DNA of 19,770 nt. Source: an uncultured Lachnospiraceae bacterium (GTDB lineage: Bacteria; Bacillota; Clostridia; Lachnospirales; Lachnospiraceae). A model generated the notes under the pieces. That model saw only the letters and a program-made list of their open reading frames with translations, made no database searches and was not told where the DNA came from. Location of the stretch: the NCBI GenBank assembly GCA_910588865.1, contig CAJUSJ010000073.1, forward strand, positions 1 through 19,770, given 5' to 3'. Of the stretch, positions 14,960 through 19,770 are shown in pieces; position 1 is the first letter of the stretch, and every line of letters starts with the position of its first letter. The translations under genes were made by a program, and so were the position numbers.

Positions 14960-15155
14960 AGCTGATGGTGATCACCCCGTCTCCCTCAGCCCAGCGATCA
15001 ATCCTTTGGCAGGTTTTTTAGGGCTTTTCCTCCCCATCCGCCGCAAAGATTCCCTAGCCGGTACCCTGACCCTCCTCTAAGCTGGGGTTAACGGGATTGA
15101 CAATAACGTCTGCCCGCACTCTCGTGATATCATCTCTTATCAGTAAAAATGGCAT
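14960..15155 (-). pseudogene. Truncated copy of the macro gene 5' end
   Basis: From ATG 15155 the translation MPFLLIRDDITRVRADVIVN is nearly the N-terminus of the macro protein at 13842. It runs in the same frame for about 65 codons with two in-frame stops (after GQGTG and after EEKP) and ends near 14960. The ribosome-site region is copied too: in the 63 bases covering the first codons and AAGGAG only two differ from the intact gene. With the intact copy at 13653-13842 it forms a direct repeat flanking the second Rpn gene. It cannot give a functional protein. Confidence 0.9.
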
Positions 15156-15160
15156 TGTAT

Positions 15161-16717
15161 TTACTCCTTGGGCATCTGCCCTATCCGCTTTTGTCCACTG
15201 CCATCTGTCTTCATCCGATAAAACGGATGGGGTTCATCTCCTATATATACCTCCACAATCATCTCATCCTTGCTGATTTCATAGATCAGCTCCAGGTAAG
15301 GGGTTCGGCTTTCCACCATTTCATGCCCCTCCTCCTGATAGCGATATTCAAAGATTGTCTCTTTTCTGGTTCCGTCTATTCCCATTCTGTTGAGCCGGAT
15401 TCCGACAGTACTCTCTTCCGCCGCTGTCTGTTCCTCCCCCTCCGTCATCATCTCTCCTGCCGCCGTCTCCCTGATCTCGGTAGAATAATAGATTTTATTA
15501 CCATAAAGTTCCAAACCACCAATTTCTGACTCCTCTTTTGCCAGCACAGACAGTACCTTGTCCTGCCAACAATACCTGGCCAGGTAATAAAAGCCCCCAT
15601 CTGTATCTGAGCCGGTATGGAACGTGTAAAGCACACAGTCCTCATCACAATACCTCGCGTACCCCAGGTCCGCGGCCTTCTCAGGAATCCAAACCTCCTC
15701 CTCTGAAAGTTCCACATCCGGCGGGAATACAATTCCTTCCACCTCCCAGTCCGTCACCCGGTCCAGGGCCCGCAAAGAACGTTTTCCCGCCTGTTCCAGT
15801 GTCAGCGGCTCATCTAAAGGCAATTCGTATACCATGTCATATTCTTCCGACTCCACAAATTCCAGCAGATCACTAAACTCACTTCGCCTTTTCCTGATTC
15901 CCACACCCTTCTCCCAGTCATCCTCAGTGTAGGATGTTATAAACGCGCCGTATCCCGAAGTTGCCTCCCTTAAGGTGAGCCACCAGGTACCATCCCGATA
16001 GGTATATGTACTATCCTCCGACCATTTCCACCCACTGCCTCCATAGGCGTGCGTTGTAAACCACGTCCCACCCGCTGTTAATGGCAGATAAGGGTCTCCA
16101 AAGACACCCCCTTCATTTCTTGTACGTATCAAATTAATATCCTGAAAATCCAGACAATACCTGTCTGTCTCCTGGCTGGCTATGGCGAACAGTATCCGAG
16201 GGTAGTCTTGATATATCCGCAGTATCCGGTCTCCCTCCGGCTCCTCCCGATCCACATCTAGCACACCTATATAATCAGATATTCCGTCTTGATTAAAATC
16301 CAGTTCAACCTTGTCCAAAATCTCCCATCCATCTGGCACAAAGTCCTCCAACTGTCTGCCTGTGTCGGGAAGCCGGGGAACCCCTTGGGGCCCATCGCCT
16401 GCTTCGCCATTGGATTCAATCCCCTCTTCTTTCTCTTCCGGCCCGCCTTGGAATTCCTTTGTCTCAACTTGGATTTCCTCTGTTTCACCTTGGATTTCCT
16501 TTGTTCCACTTTGGATTTCCTTTGTTTCATCTTGGATTTCCTCCGGCAACGTGGTGCTTTCTGATCCAACATCCGCCGCGCCGCTCTCTGAACCGTTTGT
16601 TTCAGATGTGGTGAAGATTTTACTTTCCATGGGCTTTACCGCCAAAACACCATCGCAGGCTGTGAAATGTAAGATGCTTATGCTGACCGCGGCTGATAAA
16701 AATATAGCTTTTCTCAT
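15161..16717 (-). CDS. Lipoprotein with heptad repeats and propeller-like C-terminus
   Basis: A 518-residue protein exported and lipid-anchored: positive MRK, a hydrophobic stretch and the lipobox HFTAC with Cys21. Residues 59-93 are five Glu/Gln-rich heptads (KEIQGET type), probably a stalk. Near 140 DFNQDGISDYIGVLD resembles a calcium-binding FG-GAP/VCBS-like loop. The last 150 residues have GNKIYYS and FYRMKTDGSGQKRI, as in DUF5050-type beta-propeller segments. ATG 16717 follows GGGAGAAGG. Its final codons AAG-GAG-TAA double as the ribosome site of the macro pseudogene five bases away, suggesting it once formed an operon with a macro gene. The ligand is unknown; cell-surface binding or sensing is the likely role. 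Confidence 0.75.
   Translation of the reverse strand: MRKAIFLSAAVSISILHFTACDGVLAVKPMESKIFTTSETNGSESGAADVGSESTTLPEEIQDETKEIQSGTKEIQGETEEIQVETKEFQGGPEEKEEGIESNGEAGDGPQGVPRLPDTGRQLEDFVPDGWEILDKVELDFNQDGISDYIGVLDVDREEPEGDRILRIYQDYPRILFAIASQETDRYCLDFQDINLIRTRNEGGVFGDPYLPLTAGGTWFTTHAYGGSGWKWSEDSTYTYRDGTWWLTLREATSGYGAFITSYTEDDWEKGVGIRKRRSEFSDLLEFVESEEYDMVYELPLDEPLTLEQAGKRSLRALDRVTDWEVEGIVFPPDVELSEEEVWIPEKAADLGYARYCDEDCVLYTFHTGSDTDGGFYYLARYCWQDKVLSVLAKEESEIGGLELYGNKIYYSTEIRETAAGEMMTEGEEQTAAEESTVGIRLNRMGIDGTRKETIFEYRYQEEGHEMVESRTPYLELIYEISKDEMIVEVYIGDEPHPFYRMKTDGSGQKRIGQMPKE
16446..16550 (-). repeat. 21-bp tandem repeats in the lipoprotein gene
   Basis: Five consecutive 21-bp units (starts 16446, 16467, 16488, 16509, 16530) built around CTTGGATTTCCTTTGTTTCA on the plus strand. 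They encode the Glu/Gln heptads near the lipid anchor and are likely length-variable. Confidence 0.88.
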
Positions 16718-16765
16718 GTATCCTTCTCCCTTTTTGAATCCTCACCACATGTCTCCGTAAAGGAT

Positions 16766-16794
16766 TTGTGACCACCTTTTCTGATATCTATTTT
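16766..16794 (+). promoter_or_regulatory. Candidate promoter of the ATPase/HNH operon
   Basis: TTGTGA (16766-16771), 17-base spacer, TATTTT (16789-16794). The -10 overlaps that of the divergent lipoprotein promoter, so the two would compete for polymerase. The match is moderate; another AT-rich stretch at 16821-16833 could serve instead. Confidence 0.35.
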
Positions 16795-16818
16795 ATCATC
16801 AGCGGGGGGAAATGGCAA
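16790..16818 (-). promoter_or_regulatory. Promoter of the lipoprotein gene
   Basis: TTGCCA (16818-16813), 17-base spacer, TAAAAT (16795-16790), each 5 of 6 to consensus, about 70 bases before the lipoprotein start. Confidence 0.6.
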
Positions 16819-16838
16819 ACTTTAAATAATTATGGAAT

Positions 16839-18134
16839 TTGGAGGGAAAAGACCAATTATCCAAGAGGAGATTCCTATATTTCAGATGTTTTTCAGACAT
16901 TGAAGTCAATTTCAATTCAAATCTTACTGTCATCGCAGGCATTAACGGCTCAGGCAAATCCACGGTTCTTGAGGCCGCGGCAATGGCCGCCGGCACCTTA
17001 TCTTTCGCCATGGATGGTCTGACTAACTATGGGATCAAAAAAAATGACGTGCGTAACCAGTATTTTTCTGCAGGGAGCGGAGTGGACGTACAGCCCCAGT
17101 ATCCTGTTCAAATCCACGCGGCGGGAAACATTGATGGAAAAGAAATCTCCTGGACAAGAACTCTCCGCTCTCCTAAAGGACGGTGCGGGCTGTCGGAAGC
17201 CAAGGAACTTGCGTCTATCGCGGATGAGTATCTGAAACGGATGCGGGGCGGGGATACAAAACTAATCCTGCCTGTGATCTCCTATTACAGCACAAGACGT
17301 CTCTGGAACCAATACCGGGAAAAGAAAAATGACACATTTGAAAAAAGCACACGTTCAAATGGATATATCGACAGTTTAGATGGAGCCGCCAATGACCGAC
17401 TGATGATAAAATGGTTCCAAAAGATGACGATCCAACAATATCAGCGAAATGAAGACATTCCGGAATACCTGGCTGTACGCGGGGCAGTGGAGCAATGTCT
17501 TCAGTCCATCACTCAATGTCCGAATGCCCATATCCAGTTTAACCTGGATACTACTGAGATTGATGTAATTTACACTGATATGGACAGAGAATCTGTACGC
17601 CTTCCTGTTTCCCAGATCAGTGATGGATACAAATGTACCATCAGCCTGATTGCGGATACCGCATATCGAATGGCTGCTTTAAATCCTCAGCTTTTGGATG
17701 GTGTTCTGAAAAGGGGTTATGAAATCGTCCTGATTGATGAAATTGATCTCCATCTTCACCCATCACGGCACCAGCTTATCTTGGATAACCTGGTGAACAT
17801 TTTTCCAAAAGTACAGTTTATTGTGAGCACACATTCCCCGTCAGTTATCCAGTCCATACAAAATGAAAATCTTATTTTGCTGGCAGACAGTAAGGTGCTG
17901 ACTGTTTCTAATGAGACATATGGAAAAGACACCAACACAATTTTGAGAGAAGTGATGAATGTATCCCAAAGGCCTCAGCCAGTGGCGGATCTCTTTGCCA
18001 GATTCTATCAGTGTATTGATGAGGAGGATTACAATACCGCTAAAACTGTACTTTCCACGATCAACCACATAGTTGGCGACAATGACCCTGAATTAAATGC
18101 CTGTATGGTACGGCTGGAACTGGAGCAGATGTGA
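16839..18134 (+). CDS. AAA/ABC-type ATPase of a Septu-like defence pair (PtuA-like)
   Basis: About 431 residues, an ABC-class ATPase of the kind paired with HNH nucleases in Septu systems and some retrons. Walker A GINGSGKST (34-42), the family motif YYSTRRLW (149-156), signature-like ISDGYKC (260-266), Walker B IVLIDEID (296-303) with Glu301, and STHSP (330-334) are all present, so it should hydrolyse ATP. It probably senses infection and controls the nuclease encoded nine bases downstream. The start is a puzzle: the only in-frame initiator before the Walker motif is TTG 16839, with no ribosome site before it, while a GGAGGG at 16841-16846 lies inside the reading frame. An ATG at 16832 is in another frame and soon stops. 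The 5' end may be frameshifted or trimmed. The region is lower in GC than genes to its left. Confidence 0.85.
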   Translation: MEGKDQLSKRRFLYFRCFSDIEVNFNSNLTVIAGINGSGKSTVLEAAAMAAGTLSFAMDGLTNYGIKKNDVRNQYFSAGSGVDVQPQYPVQIHAAGNIDGKEISWTRTLRSPKGRCGLSEAKELASIADEYLKRMRGGDTKLILPVISYYSTRRLWNQYREKKNDTFEKSTRSNGYIDSLDGAANDRLMIKWFQKMTIQQYQRNEDIPEYLAVRGAVEQCLQSITQCPNAHIQFNLDTTEIDVIYTDMDRESVRLPVSQISDGYKCTISLIADTAYRMAALNPQLLDGVLKRGYEIVLIDEIDLHLHPSRHQLILDNLVNIFPKVQFIVSTHSPSVIQSIQNENLILLADSKVLTVSNETYGKDTNTILREVMNVSQRPQPVADLFARFYQCIDEEDYNTAKTVLSTINHIVGDNDPELNACMVRLELEQM

Positions 18135-18143
18135 GGTAGGGAT

Positions 18144-18809
18144 ATGATAAAAATAACAAAAATAAGAGAGCCTAGAGAATTGAAAAAATACCGTACGCAG
18201 CCCGGGGCTGCTTATATAGCTATGGATAGATCTGTAAAAGAAGCGGTTCTGAACTCGCTTTTAAATGAACAGGGACACCTCTGTGCCTATTGTATGCGCA
18301 GAATTCCAGAAACAAGAAAATTGCCAACCGGAATTCCTAAGATCACTATCGAGCACTGGTTCCCACAAAATCCAACAGATGGACAAGATCTGGGACAGGG
18401 TTTAGATTACAGAAATATGTTTGTCGTCTGTTCTGGAAACCGCGGATGCGGAACCGAGAAAGATCTAACCTGTGACGCTAAAAGGAAAAATGCCGCTCTT
18501 AAGGTAAATCCCTGCGACGCAAATACGCTTGCGACAATCCGTTATGGCGCGGACGGAACAATAAAATCTTCTGACCCTGTAATAGATGAAGACCTGAATA
18601 AACGGTTAAATCTTAATTGCCAGGCAATATCATTACCCGAAACCAGAAGAAGAGTTCTCAATGAATTGCTTTTTGATATTAAAAAAAATCATCCAACCGG
18701 TGATATTCGTCTGTATTGTAGACGGAAACTGGAGCAGCTAACAGAACCTTCTGATTATAAAAAGCCTTATGTAGGCATTTTAATCGAATGGTTAGAGAGA
18801 CATGTATAA
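18144..18809 (+). CDS. HNH endonuclease, PtuB-like (TIGR02646 family)
   Basis: A 221-residue HNH nuclease of the family named for retron-associated HNH proteins and shared with Septu PtuB. The zinc/nuclease elements are in order: CAYC (Cys47, Cys50), EHWFPQ (Glu70, His71), LDYRNMFVVC (Asn91, Cys96) and CDAKRKN (Cys110 to Asn116). AGGTAGGG precedes ATG 18144, nine bases after the ATPase stop, so the two form one operon. It is expected to cut nucleic acid (phage DNA or host RNA) when released or activated by the ATPase. No reverse transcriptase or retron RNA is seen nearby, so a Septu-type two-gene system fits best. The protein appears full-length. Confidence 0.87.
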   Translation: MIKITKIREPRELKKYRTQPGAAYIAMDRSVKEAVLNSLLNEQGHLCAYCMRRIPETRKLPTGIPKITIEHWFPQNPTDGQDLGQGLDYRNMFVVCSGNRGCGTEKDLTCDAKRKNAALKVNPCDANTLATIRYGADGTIKSSDPVIDEDLNKRLNLNCQAISLPETRRRVLNELLFDIKKNHPTGDIRLYCRRKLEQLTEPSDYKKPYVGILIEWLERHV

Positions 18810-18898
18810 TATGAGTACATAATTAGTGCTGATAGAACAATGTTTATCGTTCTACGCTTCTGGCCTATCTTGATAGTATGTAAATAAGCTGAAAAAAA

Positions 18899-18950
18899 CA
18901 GAAAAGCATGGATTTCTCATGACTTTTCGTCTGCTTTTTATGTAATTTTT
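18899..18950 (+). terminator. Possible terminator of the ATPase/HNH operon
   Basis: AAAAGCA (18902-18908) can pair with TGCTTTT (18932-18938), and AGCATG with CATGACTTTT within it. T-rich sequence follows (to 18950). The stem is AT-rich and has two competing folds. Between 18810 and 18898 I see only a small AGAAC/GTTCT hairpin. Confidence 0.4.
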
Positions 18951-18951
18951 G

Positions 18952-18980
18952 TCGAAAATGACAGCAAAATGTGGTATACT
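18952..18980 (+). promoter_or_regulatory. Relic promoter before the HNH remnant
   Basis: TCGAAA (18952-18957), 17-base spacer, TATACT (18975-18980), then AGGAG nine bases before ATG 19013. It appears to be an intact expression signal leading into a broken gene. Confidence 0.4.
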
Positions 18981-19012
18981 TTTTTAGACAAAAACACTAG
19001 GAGCATCGAATA

Positions 19013-19085
19013 ATGGAACCACTTTCACCTTAAAAAAGCAGTTCAGAATTCACAGCTAAAGGAACAGGAACATCTTTGTATACAG
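19013..19085 (+). pseudogene. Remnant of a second TIGR02646-type HNH gene
   Basis: ATG 19013, with AGGAG nine bases upstream, stops after six codons. In the +1 frame from 19026 the sequence reads HLKKAVQNSQLKEQEHLC, which lines up with KEAVLNSLLNEQGHLC of the intact HNH protein (residues 32-47). The underlying DNA also aligns (19032-19085 with about 18236-18289). Only this N-terminal stretch is left, just before the first zinc-ligand pair. Confidence 0.55.
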
Positions 19086-19125
19086 AGGACTTCTGAAATG
19101 TCTAGAAAGAACAGATTCTTGACGG

Positions 19126-19770
19126 TTAGTTTGGAAATATTTGAAAAATAATCCTGAAAATATTAAAAATTTCATCTTTTTCTACGTGAATAATCTTTCC
19201 ACTAATATCCCTATAATTAATGCCATTTTCTGCATCCGTCATATCAATAGAATGGACATTAAGACGTATACTGTTTTCTATTGCTTTTGCATCTTGTTCT
19301 ACCGGCTTTCCATCTTCCTCCAAATCCAGATACCCCTCAACAATGAGAGTAGGTTTCCGACTATTCTCCATTCTCAAATCGCTGTTTAATGCTTCAAGAG
19401 TATATACACGATTAATCAATCGAAGAATTTCTGCATAGCTCTTATCTATATCAAAATCAGTTGTGCGTACCCAGCCTGGTATGTTACCTCACAGTGCTGC
19501 TTTAGAAATACCGATTGAGAAATCAATGTTTCCAGATTATCAATATTTTTCCAAAACCTCACATAATGATTAGACTTTTTGACCTATTCTTTGAATGAAT
19601 TCAATATGACAATTTTTAGGGATCTGATCCGATTCTATCTATTGTCGTGCTCATAGAGTTTTCTTTTAAACCACTTCAATATAGCTTATACCGATATCTT
19701 CTTCGATTGAACCATATCTATTCCCGATAATAGGAATATAAAAGTCGGATGAATCTATTGCCTCTTTAAT
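19126..19770 (-). pseudogene. Degraded DUF4062-domain gene, runs off the window
   Basis: At the right edge the minus strand reads IKEAIDSSDFYIPIIGNRYG then SIEEDIGISYIEV, the hallmark of the DUF4062 domain (a TIR-like N-terminal domain often found in signalling NTPases), but hits TAA after about 40 codons. Several stops and frame changes follow. Coding resumes with IPGWVRTTDFD near 19470, an element I associate with the end of this domain, and the last 97-codon frame ends at 19126. No intact start is present in the window. The gene is dead unless several sequencing errors exist. Confidence 0.6.

Noticed and set aside
16839..18809. Retron, because the HNH family is named for retrons
   Set aside because: No reverse transcriptase gene or msr/msd-like structured RNA is present upstream or downstream in the window; the two-gene Septu layout is enough.

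Overview
The window looks like a piece of a Firmicutes chromosome, most likely a gut Lachnospiraceae (Clostridium/Enterocloster/Hungatella-like). The reasons are AGGAGG-type ribosome binding sites, vegetative -35/-10 promoters with 17-base spacers, two Rpn/PD-(D/E)XK genes, and a macro-domain plus VWA plus ADP-ribosylglycohydrolase set of the kind I associate with that family. The species assignment is inference. The central part (about 2.1-16.7 kb) is moderately GC-rich and gene-dense. Both ends (1-0.6 kb and 18.8-19.8 kb) are AT-rich and full of broken genes.

Layout. 1-874 holds no intact gene. It has gene fragments (including a decayed Rpn copy), a hairpin, and a 118-bp MITE-like insertion flanked by a 9-bp direct repeat. 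875-1831 (-) is an intact Rpn-family gene behind a perfect consensus promoter. 2106-2984 (-) is a patatin-like phospholipase, divergent from 3155-5725 (+). The latter is a large TIR protein with one membrane segment and four exactly 125-residue repeats predicted to lie outside the cell. A long leftward stretch follows (5852-16717, -). In transcription order it contains a lipoprotein, a dead duplicate of the macro gene start, a second Rpn gene, a macro-domain/HTH protein, a VWA protein, an ADP-ribosylglycohydrolase, a GH13 oligo-1,6-glucosidase, a GH1 6-phospho-beta-glucosidase and a MATE exporter. On the right, 16839-18809 (+) encodes an ATPase/HNH pair of the Septu (PtuA/PtuB) kind, followed by remnants of a second HNH gene and of a DUF4062 protein.

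How the genes may work together. VWA, ADP-ribosylglycohydrolase and GH13 are closely spaced and probably co-transcribed, with the macro gene just upstream, so ADP-ribose binding and removal are encoded side by side. The TIR protein a few kilobases away could produce NAD-derived signals, but a functional link is only a hypothesis. The ATPase/HNH pair is a probable anti-phage system at the edge of a decaying defence island. The most novel-looking item is the TIR-TM-4x repeat protein, which has the layout of a transmembrane receptor with a cytoplasmic TIR effector.
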